The translations under genes and the position numbers were made by a program. A model generated the notes under the pieces. The model made no database searches and was not told where the DNA came from. It worked only from the letters and a program-made list of their open reading frames with translations. From an uncultured Flavobacteriaceae bacterium (GTDB lineage: Bacteria; Bacteroidota; Bacteroidia; Flavobacteriales; Flavobacteriaceae): a stretch of 64,000 nucleotides of DNA. This document shows, one piece after another, positions 50,338 to 58,929 of the stretch (position 1 is the stretch's first letter; each line of letters starts with the position of its first letter). The stretch spans positions 577,501 to 641,500 of the forward strand of contig CALSLW010000001.1 in NCBI GenBank assembly GCA_943787295.1, read 5' to 3'.

Positions 50338-50708
50338 TGAACCTTAAAGCAATTTTACTTGTATTCATTGGTGGTGGTTTAGGAAGCAGTCTACGTTATC
50401 TTATAGCACTGTTAATGCGGCCCTATTCTAGCCAATTTCCCTTTGGAACATTAATTGCAAATACTATAGGTTGTTTTCTTATTGGATTACTTGTAAGCTA
50501 TCTTAACCGTATAGGCGTATTAAAAGAAAGCCTAAGCCTTTTCCTTGTGGTTGGCTTTTGTGGGGGATTAACGACTTTTTCGAGCTTCAGCCTCGATTTA
50601 TTAAACTTAATTAAAGGAGCCCCATCTTTTTTACCCCTCCTCTATTTCGTGGGTAATATTGCGTTAGGTATATTATTTCTATTATTTGGCTTATGGATAA
50701 ATCGTTAA
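50337..50708 (+). CDS. crcB: fluoride ion exporter CrcB/Fluc
   Basis: A 123-residue four-helix fluoride channel that works as a dual-topology dimer and protects the cytoplasm from fluoride. Signatures: GGGLGSSLRYL, PFGTLIANTIGCF (with the conserved Asn), and GGLTTFSSFSLD (the Phe box and Ser/Thr track). Its start overlaps the upstream unknown gene (TAATG). I see no fluoride riboswitch, as expected for an inner gene of an operon. Confidence 0.95.
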   Translation: MNLKAILLVFIGGGLGSSLRYLIALLMRPYSSQFPFGTLIANTIGCFLIGLLVSYLNRIGVLKESLSLFLVVGFCGGLTTFSSFSLDLLNLIKGAPSFLPLLYFVGNIALGILFLLFGLWINR

Positions 50709-50763
50709 TTGCGATTTTCACAAGTCTGGCCATTTTTTTCTGACAATCTTATTATTTGATATT

Positions 50764-50771
50764 TAATTTTG
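50764..50771 (+). promoter_or_regulatory. candidate -7 box upstream of glnK
   Basis: TAATTTTG is a perfect TAnnTTTG directly before the 25-bp palindrome, so transcription would begin in or at the palindrome. No TTG at standard spacing. A second, weaker box (TAATTTAG, 50865-50872) is nearer the glnK ATG. Confidence 0.4.
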
Positions 50772-50772
50772 C

Positions 50773-50797
50773 ATACCCCCTAAAAAATAGGGGGTAT
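50773..50797. promoter_or_regulatory. perfect palindrome upstream of glnK-amtB: operator or terminator
   Basis: A 25-bp perfect inverted repeat: arms ATACCCCCTA (50773-50782) and TAGGGGGTAT (50788-50797) around AAAAA. It could end the crcB transcript, since a T/A-rich run follows. However, the half-site CCCCCTAAAAAAT recurs 53 bp downstream in the same orientation, which fits a protein-binding site better. Confidence 0.55.
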
Positions 50798-50825
50798 ATT
50801 TTATTTATATCATAATTATGTAATT

Positions 50826-50841
50826 TACCCCCCTAAAAAAT
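50826..50841 (+). promoter_or_regulatory. direct half-repeat of the glnK palindrome
   Basis: TACCCCCCTAAAAAAT shares CCCCCTAAAAAAT exactly with 50776-50788. The shared cores start 53 bp apart, close to five turns of B-DNA. It lies 59 nt before the glnK ATG. The role as a regulator site is inferred. Confidence 0.4.
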
Positions 50842-50900
50842 GATAGATGTATCGATTGTATTGATAATTTAGCTGCATAATTATTACAAACAATAACATT

Positions 50901-51239
50901 ATGAAAAAAATCGAAGCAATCATTCGCAAGTCAAAATTTGCTGATGTACGAGACGCTCTACACGCTGTAGAGGTTAACTTTTTTAGCTACTGGGATGTTA
51001 CTGGTATCGGAAACGAAAAACAAGGTCACGTATATCGCGGGATAAGTTACAGCACTTCAGACATTCAACGCCGTTTTATCTCTATCGTAGTGAACGATGA
51101 TTTTGTCGAAAGAACAATCAAAGCAATCACTGACGCTGGGGCTACAGATAAAGTAGGAGATGGTAAAATTTTCATCCTTCCAGTCGAAGAAGCAATTCGT
51201 GTTCGCACAGGTGAACGCGGTGGATCAACCTTAAACTAA
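50901..51239 (+). CDS. glnK: P-II family nitrogen regulatory protein
   Basis: A 112-residue trimeric signal protein that senses 2-oxoglutarate and ATP/ADP and blocks AmtB. MKKIEAIIRKSKFADVRDAL starts the fold; the T-loop retains Tyr in GHVYRGISY, the site of uridylylation in proteobacteria; GDGKIFILPVEEAIRVRTGE ends it. The SYWDVTG strand is typical of Bacteroidetes. It is followed by amtB after 27 nt, the classic pair. Control probably acts through the palindromic region upstream. Confidence 0.96.
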   Translation: MKKIEAIIRKSKFADVRDALHAVEVNFFSYWDVTGIGNEKQGHVYRGISYSTSDIQRRFISIVVNDDFVERTIKAITDAGATDKVGDGKIFILPVEEAIRVRTGERGGSTLN

Positions 51240-51266
51240 TAATTACAATACTTATATATATTTATT

Positions 51267-52508
51267 ATGGAATCTACAGCACTTTTTACTGCAAACAACG
51301 TATGGATGATGGTCTGTACTGCCCTAGTCTTTTTTATGCACTTAGGCTTCTCTTTTTTAGAAATTGGACTTACACGTCAAAAAAACACCATCAACATCTT
51401 ATTTAAAAACTTTTTTGTAATTACCATTGGACTTTTATTATACGCCATCGGTGGTTTTAATTTAATGTATCCCGGTTTTGAAGAGGGAGCCGCTGGTTTC
51501 TTCAAATTTGCTGGTTTTGGTATCGCTGCCCCAGAAGGTGGTATGACCGCTGCTTATGCTGACGGAGGATACACTTGGTGGACAGACTTCTTATTCCAAG
51601 GTATGTTTGCTGCTACTGCTGCTACTATTGTTTCTGGAGCAGTTGCAGAACGAATTAAATTAACCTCTTTCATGCTTTTCTCAATCATCTATGTTGGGTT
51701 AGTATATCCTATTGTAGGAGCATGGAAATGGGGAGGTGGATTCCTTGACGGAATGGGCTTCTATGATTTCGCAGGTTCAACACTTGTTCACTCTGTAGGT
51801 GGATGGGCAGCCTTAGTTGCAATCTTCTTATTAGGTGCACGTATTGGTCGCTTTGACAAAGACGGAAAGCCATTAGCTATTCCTGGACACAACTTACCTC
51901 TAGCCGCAGCAGGAGTATTAATCCTATGGTTAGGTTGGTTTGGATTTAACGGTGGTTCTGTATTATCTGCAGATCCAGAATTAACTTCGCTTACACTTGT
52001 TACTACCTGTTTAGCTGCAGCAGCAGGAGGAATTTCATCTGCTATCTTTTCTAACATTCTTTATAAAAACTTTGACTTAACCATGTTTATGAATGGTGTA
52101 TTAGGAGGTCTAGTAGGTATCACCGCTGGTGCAGACCAAATGTCTCCTATGGATGCTGTATTAATTGGTGCGATTGCTGGTGTTATCATCGTATTAGGTG
52201 TTGCACTTATTGACAAACTTCGCTTAGATGATCCAGTTGGTGCAGTTGCTGTTCACTTAATCTGTGGAATCTGGGGAACACTTGCAGTAGGGATGTTCGG
52301 AGCAATGGCAAGTTTTGATCAATTCATCATCCAGTTAGCTGGTGTGGGTATAGTAGGTGTATTTAGTGTGATTTGCTCTTTCGCTATTCTAATCCCAATC
52401 AAAGCTACTATTGGTCTTCGTGTAGATAAAGAAGAAGAATTAAAAGGTCTTGACCTTTCAGAACACGGAATGGATGCTTACGCTGACTTTAGAATGAACC
52501 AACACTAA
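51267..52508 (+). CDS. amtB: ammonium transporter AmtB
   Basis: A 413-residue, 11-helix ammonium channel of the inner membrane. Signatures: FLEIGLTRQKN near the start, AGSTLVHSVGGWAALVA with the first pore His, GWFGFNGGS, and GAVAVHLICGIWGT with the second His. No signal peptide. It lies between glnK and a porin gene, forming an ammonium-uptake operon: porin for outer-membrane entry, AmtB for the inner membrane and GlnK for gating. Confidence 0.96.
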   Translation: MESTALFTANNVWMMVCTALVFFMHLGFSFLEIGLTRQKNTINILFKNFFVITIGLLLYAIGGFNLMYPGFEEGAAGFFKFAGFGIAAPEGGMTAAYADGGYTWWTDFLFQGMFAATAATIVSGAVAERIKLTSFMLFSIIYVGLVYPIVGAWKWGGGFLDGMGFYDFAGSTLVHSVGGWAALVAIFLLGARIGRFDKDGKPLAIPGHNLPLAAAGVLILWLGWFGFNGGSVLSADPELTSLTLVTTCLAAAAGGISSAIFSNILYKNFDLTMFMNGVLGGLVGITAGADQMSPMDAVLIGAIAGVIIVLGVALIDKLRLDDPVGAVAVHLICGIWGTLAVGMFGAMASFDQFIIQLAGVGIVGVFSVICSFAILIPIKATIGLRVDKEEELKGLDLSEHGMDAYADFRMNQH

Positions 52509-52546
52509 ATCAACAATTATAAATTAAGAATTATAAAACTATTATT

Positions 52547-53575
52547 ATGAAATTATTTAAATCAACATTATTATCTCTTTCTCTTTTTGCCAGCACATTA
52601 GTTTTTGCTCAAGAAGATACAACAACAGAAGAAGTAGCTATTGAAGAAACAACTGAAGAACCAACTTTTAGCATCTCTGGATCTGTTGACACTTACTACA
52701 GAAGCAGCGAGTATGCTCCTGGAACTTCTTTTGGAAACCTTCCTGGTTTTGCTTTAGGAATGGCGAATGTTGTTCTTTCTTACGAGGGAGAAAAGTCAGG
52801 TTTTGTTGCAGATTTAGTATTTGGACCACGTGGTGCAGATGCAGTATTTAACTCTACAGGATCTTCTAACATCGTTAATCAATTATATGCTTACTACAAT
52901 GTAAGTGATAGCTTTACATTAACGCTTGGTAACTTCAACACTTTCTTAGGATATGAAGTGATCTCTCCAGTAGCTAACTTTAACTACACCACCTCTTATA
53001 TGTTCTCTTACGGGCCTTTCTCTCACACTGGGATTAAAGCTGATATTGCAGTAAGCGATGACGTATCTATCATGTTAGGCGTATTAAACTCAACTGATAT
53101 GACAGAATTTCAACCATTAGGAGATGATTATATGTTCGGAGCTCAAGTAGGCTTATTTGGACAGTACATCAACTATTTAGGTGGTGGAACTGCAGGTGTA
53201 TCACAAATCGATTTCACCGGTGGAATTAACATCACAGATAGTTTCTACTTAGGACTTAACGCCACAAGCTATAGTGATGATAACGACGTTGAATTCTCTG
53301 GTGTAGCTTTATACCCACAATACTCTTTCTCAGATAGCTTTGCACTAGGTGCACGTTATGAAGCTTTTTCTGAAGATGGTTTAGGTGCTATTGGTTCTGT
53401 TAGTGGTGAAGGAGATAATACTTCTTTCACGATCACAGGAAGCTATACTTCTGGAAACATGATTATCAAGCCAGAATTACGCCTAGATACTGCTTCAGGA
53501 CAATTCTACAGCAATGCAGACGGTGCAACTGACAGCCTTTCAACATTTATCGTAGCTGCTATCTACAGCTTCTAA
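52547..53575 (+). CDS. outer membrane beta-barrel porin-like protein
   Basis: A 342-residue exported protein. Signal peptide MKLFKSTLLSLSLFASTLVFAQ, then an acidic Thr/Glu linker (about 23-44), then a long beta-barrel with alternating hydrophobic strands and a C-terminal Phe (IVAAIYSF). It belongs to the putative porin group (BBP2/DUF1597-like), which often follows amtB in Bacteroidetes. A role in passing ammonium or small cations through the outer membrane is inferred from the operon. A terminator follows. Confidence 0.85.
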   Translation: MKLFKSTLLSLSLFASTLVFAQEDTTTEEVAIEETTEEPTFSISGSVDTYYRSSEYAPGTSFGNLPGFALGMANVVLSYEGEKSGFVADLVFGPRGADAVFNSTGSSNIVNQLYAYYNVSDSFTLTLGNFNTFLGYEVISPVANFNYTTSYMFSYGPFSHTGIKADIAVSDDVSIMLGVLNSTDMTEFQPLGDDYMFGAQVGLFGQYINYLGGGTAGVSQIDFTGGINITDSFYLGLNATSYSDDNDVEFSGVALYPQYSFSDSFALGARYEAFSEDGLGAIGSVSGEGDNTSFTITGSYTSGNMIIKPELRLDTASGQFYSNADGATDSLSTFIVAAIYSF

Positions 53576-53600
53576 CCATAATAATTGTTCGGTTTTTTTT

Positions 53601-53644
53601 AACCCTTGGAGTTCATTTTGTGAGTTCCAAGGGTTTTTCTTTTC
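53601..53644 (+). terminator. intrinsic terminator of the glnK-amtB-porin operon
   Basis: Stem AACCCTTGGA (53601-53610) with TCCAAGGGTT (53626-53635), a 15-nt loop and a T run to 53644, 26 nt after the porin stop. Confidence 0.8.
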
Positions 53645-53687
53645 CACTAAAGTAAAAGTTAGTAGTATTGAACTTTAAATACAACTC

Positions 53688-54542
53688 ATGTCAAAATTCA
53701 TTCTCAACATACATTGCCCAGACCAAAAAGGGATTATCGCAACGGTAACTAATTTTATTCACCTTAACGCTGGGAACATTCTATACATCGATCAGTATGT
53801 CGATCGAGAAAACAAGCTCTTTTTTATGCGCTTAGAGTGTGAGTTTATCAACGGTGACTTTCCAGAAGCACAGTTTAGAAAGACTTTTGACAAAGCTGTT
53901 GTAGAACAGTATTCGCTTACTTATGAGTTGTACAATCTTGAGGACCGCCCTAAGATGGCTTTGTTTGTCTCTAAATACGACCACTGCCTTTATGATATTC
54001 TAGCGCGCTACCAGTCTAACGAACTAGCCGTAGAGATCCCTTTTATCCTGAGTAATCACGAAGAATTAAGAGAAATTGCTGAACGTTTTGACCTTCCTTT
54101 CTATCATGTTCCAGTAACGAAAGACACCAAGGCAGAAGCAGAAGCAAAGCAATTAGAAATTCTAAAAAAACACCAGGTAGAATGTATTGTCTTAGCCCGT
54201 TATATGCAGATTATTTCGCCAAAACTCATTCAGCATTTCCCTAATAAAATCATCAACATTCACCACTCTTTCCTTCCAGCCTTTCCTGGAGCAAAGCCAT
54301 ATCATTCTGCCTATGAACGCGGAGTTAAAATAATTGGCGCTACCAGCCACTATGTGACAGAAGAATTAGACGCAGGACCTATTATTGAACAAAACATAAC
54401 TCAGGTTTCTCACCTACATTCGATTCAAGATTTTATTGCGAAAGGAAGAGATCTAGAAAGAATGGTATTATCAAAAGCCATACAGCTGCATATCAATCGC
54501 AAAGTGATGGTCTATCAAAATAAAACCGTCGTCTTTTCTTAA
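53688..54542 (+). CDS. purU: formyltetrahydrofolate deformylase
   Basis: Hydrolyses 10-formyl-THF to formate and THF, balancing one-carbon units. 284 residues. An N-terminal ACT domain (about 1-80, FILNIHCPDQKGIIATVTNFI split at its conserved DQKG), then a formyltransferase domain with the catalytic triad region INIHHSFLPAF (Asn, His) and TEELDAGPII (Asp). Monocistronic; the end overlaps the convergent hydrolase gene by 4 nt. Confidence 0.95.
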   Translation: MSKFILNIHCPDQKGIIATVTNFIHLNAGNILYIDQYVDRENKLFFMRLECEFINGDFPEAQFRKTFDKAVVEQYSLTYELYNLEDRPKMALFVSKYDHCLYDILARYQSNELAVEIPFILSNHEELREIAERFDLPFYHVPVTKDTKAEAEAKQLEILKKHQVECIVLARYMQIISPKLIQHFPNKIINIHHSFLPAFPGAKPYHSAYERGVKIIGATSHYVTEELDAGPIIEQNITQVSHLHSIQDFIAKGRDLERMVLSKAIQLHINRKVMVYQNKTVVFS

Positions 54543-55318
54543 AGGCTTTTTAAAAAATCAAGGGTCAAGTGGTTAAACTTTTGCGGTCGCTCTACATTTA
54601 CCACATGCCCACAATCTGGAATGATCTCTAATTGAGAAAGTTTGTGCTGGTTCACCACACTGCGTACAGAGGGTAAAAACATATAATCTTGGTCCCCCAT
54701 CACATAAAGAGTAGGCACCTTAATCTGTTCTTGACGAAAGATTTTGAGCAATGGAATCACTTCAGAGGTTAATTTAAACCAGCGAATAAATTCTTTTTGG
54801 TACAACTTTTTAGCCTCTCGAATAAAAAGCAAGCGCGACTCTTTGTGATTGCGATTAGGCATAATGATAAAGGCCAGCATTTTATACAACCACATATAGG
54901 GCAATATAGATTTTGTGGCGTTGCCAAAACGCATTAATAGACGTGAGCTAAAATTGAGCTTCAAGATCGCTCCCCCCATGATTAAGCTCTTGACACGTTC
55001 TGGAGACTTTTCTGCAATAGCACGAATTAATATAGTACCCAAAGAGATCCCCATAAAATGAGATTTCGCGATTTTCTCATGCTCCAAAACCTCAATAATA
55101 TCCTCTGCAATTGCGTCAAAAGTATAAGTACTATTCGCTAAATCAAGCATATGATGCTTTGACTTACCATGACCCCGAAGGTCAATCAATAAGAGATTAA
55201 AAAACTTAGAAAAACTCTTGATCTGTTTAAACCAAATCGTAGAACTCCCTCCTGCCCCATGAATAAAGGTGATCCAAGGTTTATTTTCTTTTGACCGGTA
55301 AACGGTATAGTTTAACAT
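54539..55318 (-). CDS. alpha/beta hydrolase
   Basis: A 259-residue alpha/beta-fold hydrolase, cytoplasmic. Oxyanion loop HGAGGSSTIW (about 20-29), DLRGHGKS, nucleophile elbow GISLGT (Ser about 94), acid Asp in VMGDQDYMF, and His in IPDCGHVVNVERPQKF. Its substrate is unknown. The start shares one base with the pyrF stop, so it is coupled to pyrF and, through it, to prfA. Confidence 0.88.
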   Translation of the reverse strand: MLNYTVYRSKENKPWITFIHGAGGSSTIWFKQIKSFSKFFNLLLIDLRGHGKSKHHMLDLANSTYTFDAIAEDIIEVLEHEKIAKSHFMGISLGTILIRAIAEKSPERVKSLIMGGAILKLNFSSRLLMRFGNATKSILPYMWLYKMLAFIIMPNRNHKESRLLFIREAKKLYQKEFIRWFKLTSEVIPLLKIFRQEQIKVPTLYVMGDQDYMFLPSVRSVVNQHKLSQLEIIPDCGHVVNVERPQKFNHLTLDFLKSL

Positions 55319-56145
55319 TAAATCATATTCTTTTCTTGAAGCAAAACAGCCATTTCTTCTTGTAATGCTTTGGCAGCATTTGCCGCAGCTTCTGCAAAAT
55401 CCTCTTTTTGGGAAGCATAGATAATCCCGCGAGAAGAATTGACTAATAAGCCCACATCGCTATTTAACCCATTGTGGACTACTTCTGATAAACTTCCGCC
55501 TTGCGCTCCAACACCTGGAACAAGTAAAAAAGCATCAGGAACTGTAGCCCGAATTTCTTGCAAGGCTTCGGCGCGAGTAGCGCCTACCACATACATTAAA
55601 CGTTCGCTTCCCTCCCAGTCTTGAGATATTTTTAACACCGACTGATAGACAGGAGTGCCATTTGCTTCAATGCGTTGAAAATCTACTGCACCGGGATTAG
55701 AGGTTAAGGCTAATAAAATAGTATACTTTTCCTCGAAAGCTAAAAAGGGCTCCACAGAGTCTTTCCCCATATAAGGGGCGACAGTGATAGAGTCAAAGCC
55801 TAAAGTATCGAAATAAGCTTTAGCATAACGGGTGGAAGTATTTCCTATATCTCCGCGTTTTGCATCTGCAATGGTAAAGTGCTTAGGGTAATGGGCGTTC
55901 AAATAATCGATTACCTCTTTCAAAGCCGCCATTCCTTCTACCCCATAGGTTTCAAAGAAAGCAATATTGGGTTTATAAGCCACCGCATAAGGTGCTGTAG
56001 CATCAATAATCTCTTTTGAAAAATCAACTAAAGCTGTTGGAGAGTTTTTAAACCGAACAGGGACTTTATCTAAATCAATATCTAAGCCTACACAGAGGAA
56101 AGATTTTTTTTGTAAAATTTCAGCTTTGAGTTCTGCTAACTTCAT
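55318..56145 (-). CDS. pyrF: orotidine 5'-phosphate decarboxylase
   Basis: The last step of UMP synthesis, decarboxylating OMP. 275 residues, the long (type 2) form. FLCVGLDIDLDKVP at the N-terminus, KPNIAFFE with the first catalytic Lys, DAKRGDIGNTSTRYAKAYF with the DxKxxD catalytic core, and LVPGVGAQGG at the phosphate site. Operon: prfA, pyrF, hydrolase; 2 nt separate prfA and pyrF. Confidence 0.96.
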   Translation of the reverse strand: MKLAELKAEILQKKSFLCVGLDIDLDKVPVRFKNSPTALVDFSKEIIDATAPYAVAYKPNIAFFETYGVEGMAALKEVIDYLNAHYPKHFTIADAKRGDIGNTSTRYAKAYFDTLGFDSITVAPYMGKDSVEPFLAFEEKYTILLALTSNPGAVDFQRIEANGTPVYQSVLKISQDWEGSERLMYVVGATRAEALQEIRATVPDAFLLVPGVGAQGGSLSEVVHNGLNSDVGLLVNSSRGIIYASQKEDFAEAAANAAKALQEEMAVLLQEKNMI

Positions 56146-56147
56146 CC

Positions 56148-57224
56148 TTAAAATACCTCTCCGGCTTCTTTTAATTTTTCTGTATTTTGGAACAATTGTA
56201 ACTCGTCGATTAGCTTGCTAATGTCTCCATTAATGATATTTTGTAAATCGTATAAAGTTAAACCAATGCGGTGATCGGTCACCCTACCCTGTGGGTAGTT
56301 ATAAGTTCTAATCTTAGCAGAACGGTCTCCAGAAGAAACGAGAGAGTTTCTCTTTTCGGCATCTGCTTCTAACTTTTTAGATAACTCTAATTCGTACAAA
56401 CGCGAGCGTAATACTTTAAGGGCTTTGTCTTTGTTTTTATGTTGAGATTTTTGGTCTTGACATTGTGCCACAATACCGGTTGGTTCGTGTGTTAAACGCA
56501 CCGCAGAATAAGTGGTATTAACTGATTGCCCCCCTGGTCCAGAAGAACAGAAGTAATCCACCCGAACATCGTTCATGTTGATTTCGACATCAAACTCCTC
56601 GGCTTCTGGAAGAACCATTACCGTTGCAGCAGAGGTATGTACCCTGCCTTGCGTTTCTGTTTGTGGTACACGTTGAACCCGGTGGACACCAGACTCGAAT
56701 TTCATGGTACCATAAACATCTTCCCCAGATACTTCAAAAATAATTTCTTTAAATCCACCAGCGGTTCCTTCGCTGCTGTCCATTAAACTTGCCGACCAAC
56801 CTCTATCTGAACAATACTTAGTGTACATTCTGTAAAGATCTCCGGCAAATATACTGGCTTCGTCACCCCCGGTTCCAGCACGAATTTCGATCACGACATT
56901 TTTCGCATCTTCTGGATCTTTTGGGATAAGCATATATTTAATTTCTTCTTCTAGGCCAGGTAAACTTTCTTTTGCTTCGTCGAGTTGCATTTTAGCCATT
57001 TCGACCATCTCGTCATCCCCGCCGTCTTTGATAATTTCTAATGCTTCTTCTTGATTAGATAAAAGGGCTTTATACACTTTCCCTTTTTCCATCAATTTAC
57101 TCAAGTCCTTGTATTCTTTATTGAGTTGAACATAGCGCTTTTGATCAGAAATGATATCGGGTTGAATGATCAAATCTGATACTTCGTCAAAACGCTGTTG
57201 AATGATGTGTAGTTTTTCTAGCAT
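56148..57224 (-). CDS. prfA: peptide chain release factor 1
   Basis: Reads UAA and UAG and releases the nascent protein. 358 residues. The stop-codon tripeptide is PQT (187-189, in [14 protein letters not shown]), the PxT form specific to RF1. The GGQ catalytic motif is at 231-233 ([10 protein letters not shown]). Start ATG 57224 with a -7 box 19 nt upstream. First gene of the prfA-pyrF-hydrolase operon. Confidence 0.97.
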   Translation of the reverse strand: MLEKLHIIQQRFDEVSDLIIQPDIISDQKRYVQLNKEYKDLSKLMEKGKVYKALLSNQEEALEIIKDGGDDEMVEMAKMQLDEAKESLPGLEEEIKYMLIPKDPEDAKNVVIEIRAGTGGDEASIFAGDLYRMYTKYCSDRGWSASLMDSSEGTAGGFKEIIFEVSGEDVYGTMKFESGVHRVQRVPQTETQGRVHTSAATVMVLPEAEEFDVEINMNDVRVDYFCSSGPGGQSVNTTYSAVRLTHEPTGIVAQCQDQKSQHKNKDKALKVLRSRLYELELSKKLEADAEKRNSLVSSGDRSAKIRTYNYPQGRVTDHRIGLTLYDLQNIINGDISKLIDELQLFQNTEKLKEAGEVF

Positions 57225-57243
57225 AGTGGAAATTCTCGAAGTA

Positions 57244-57251
57244 CAAATTTA
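57244..57251 (-). promoter_or_regulatory. -7 promoter box of prfA-pyrF
   Basis: The minus strand reads TAAATTTG, a perfect TAnnTTTG, 19 nt before the prfA ATG and just after the DUF3570 stop. No clear -33 TTG. Confidence 0.5.
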
Positions 57252-57275
57252 CTCAATTTCTCTCAATAGCTATGG

Positions 57276-58733
57276 CTATTGGTCTAAAACAAATTGAAAA
57301 GCGGTAGAGACAACAAAGGCAGATAAACCATCGCTTCTATTGTAAACTTGAGCACGCATTTGCGCGGCTTTTAGCCCAAAATCTAAAAACTTTAAAGCGC
57401 TAAATACCGATCTATAGCCGATAGAGAATCCCCATTGATGGCTATTAAACTGAGCTAAGTCATAATCTGAAGTATAAAAATCACTACTGGATAAATGACT
57501 GTTGTAGGGCGCAAAATAGGTTGCGGCTGTTTGGTTGTAATAGCGATAAATAGGAACAAACTTCCATGCCAAGTTAAATCTTATCGGCAATTCAATTTGT
57601 AGGGTATTTGATTTAACCCCCCAATCATCTCGATAGTAACGCAGATACGAACGCAAGACGACATATTCGTTTAAGTAATAATTTAATCGCATCCCAAGGG
57701 GTGTTTTCAAGCGACTAGTGGGCAATCTCTCTACATCATCTGCAAGATGAAAAAGATCTGTATTATCGGTTGAATCATAATTCCCCAGGGTTCTAAAATT
57801 TCCTACATAGTAATCACTCCTATCTTCAAAATAAACCCGCTGCAAAGGGTTGGATAGCAGACCTTCTTGCCGCACTATATCAGCAAAAATAGCGCCTTGT
57901 AACTTTGGGCTTAGCACTTGTGATAAGCCTATGGAAACTGCAAAAGAATTGCGGTGTACACTGGTATACGATTCAAAACGATCTGGACGATATGCAGCCA
58001 CGCTATTGCCTTGATTATCTATAATGCTCACTCCCCTAAAATAACTTTGTTTGTTGTATAAAAAGGTTTCTTGAAACGATTCATATTCGTGCAATTCTGT
58101 AGGAATGATCGGCTTCCAGCGATCGAGGTACACTTGCCCTTTTAGCGATAGCTCCGTATTCTTTTCATTCCACAATTGTGCGTAAGAAACGCCAGCATTA
58201 AAAGATTCATAATCGTATTCCAGGGAGCCCCCTAGGTTGACACCCCAGTAGTGATTTCGATCATCACTTGCTTTTTGATAGCCTATATTAACCGTGGTCA
58301 AGACATCTTTTCGCGAAGCGCCAGTAGAAGCAATCCAAGGAGAACCTTGAGGTGGAGAGCCACCTTGACTACCTCTAGGGTAATTTTCACCGTCTTCTCC
58401 TGTATTTGATGCTCCTGTTCGATTAAAAGGATTCCCGTTACTAGAACTGGCAGAAGTATAGGCAGAAAGGCCTACATCTGCGGTTATAATGGCATCCTCT
58501 TTAACTGGCATTCTCACCACAATAGAAGGACTGTAATCTGTTAAATATTCATTTCCTAAACCACCTGTGACTGCTGCATGTATCCCTTCTTGTTGATAAT
58601 AACTCATCAAAACATCAACCTCAACTGCATCCAATACTTTTTTCTTAAACTGGGTTAAAGAATCCACCTGAGCAGAAACCAATACAGGAACAGCACAAGC
58701 TACCAACAATAAAAATTGTCTAATTACACCCAC
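57276..58733 (-). CDS. DUF3570 outer membrane beta-barrel protein with two TGAS motifs
   Basis: A 485-residue exported barrel of the DUF3570 family. From GTG 58733 the signal peptide is clean (VIRQFLLLVACAVPVLVSAQ); an ATG 24 nt upstream adds an acidic leader and is less likely. Alternating strands fill most of the protein, which ends IVSTAFQFVLDQ-like with a final hydrophobic strand. In an early Gly/Ser-rich loop are two TGAS motifs (residues 106-109 and 137-140, the latter followed by RKDVL). ApbE attaches FMN at (S/T)GA(S/T), and an apbE gene lies in the same operon. Function unknown. The start overlaps the DUF4266 gene by 14 nt. Confidence 0.82.
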   Translation of the reverse strand: MGVIRQFLLLVACAVPVLVSAQVDSLTQFKKKVLDAVEVDVLMSYYQQEGIHAAVTGGLGNEYLTDYSPSIVVRMPVKEDAIITADVGLSAYTSASSSNGNPFNRTGASNTGEDGENYPRGSQGGSPPQGSPWIASTGASRKDVLTTVNIGYQKASDDRNHYWGVNLGGSLEYDYESFNAGVSYAQLWNEKNTELSLKGQVYLDRWKPIIPTELHEYESFQETFLYNKQSYFRGVSIIDNQGNSVAAYRPDRFESYTSVHRNSFAVSIGLSQVLSPKLQGAIFADIVRQEGLLSNPLQRVYFEDRSDYYVGNFRTLGNYDSTDNTDLFHLADDVERLPTSRLKTPLGMRLNYYLNEYVVLRSYLRYYRDDWGVKSNTLQIELPIRFNLAWKFVPIYRYYNQTAATYFAPYNSHLSSSDFYTSDYDLAQFNSHQWGFSIGYRSVFSALKFLDFGLKAAQMRAQVYNRSDGLSAFVVSTAFQFVLDQ

Positions 58734-58929
58734 AGCCTCCTCCAGTTTTTCCACCATTTGCCCCTGCAGCTGCCTCGCGATAGATTTGAAAATTTGTTTC
58801 AAAACGCTCACATGGAAATGCACTTAATTCCATGTCCTGATCATTAATAGCCACTTTGTTATATTCTTTAACTACTGTACATGACGAGCATAAGAACATT
58901 AAGAGTAATCCAACTTTAAATTGTTTCAT
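58720..58929 (-). CDS. DUF4266 small lipoprotein with Cys-rich C-terminus
   Basis: A 69-residue lipoprotein of the DUF4266 family. MKQFKVGLLLMFLCSSC is the lipoprotein signal with lipobox LCSSC. A conserved short middle (VKEYNKVAINDQDMEL...CERF) leads to the hallmark end GGKTGGGCGCN, whose two Cys could bind metal or form a disulfide. Start 58929 was chosen: it gives the lipobox at the right place and overlaps the apbE stop by 14 nt. An ATG 45 nt upstream is less fitting. Such genes regularly stand between apbE and DUF3570. Confidence 0.88.
   Translation of the reverse strand: MKQFKVGLLLMFLCSSCTVVKEYNKVAINDQDMELSAFPCERFETNFQIYREAAAGANGGKTGGGCGCN

Noticed and set aside
50250-50340. Fluoride riboswitch before crcB
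   Set aside because: crcB starts inside the stop of the upstream gene (TAATG) and no riboswitch-like structure is apparent.
50720-50880. Sigma-54 promoter (GG-N10-GC) upstream of glnK
   Set aside because: Several GC and GG positions were tried (for example around 50726 and 50875) but none gave the -24/-12 pattern with the right spacing.
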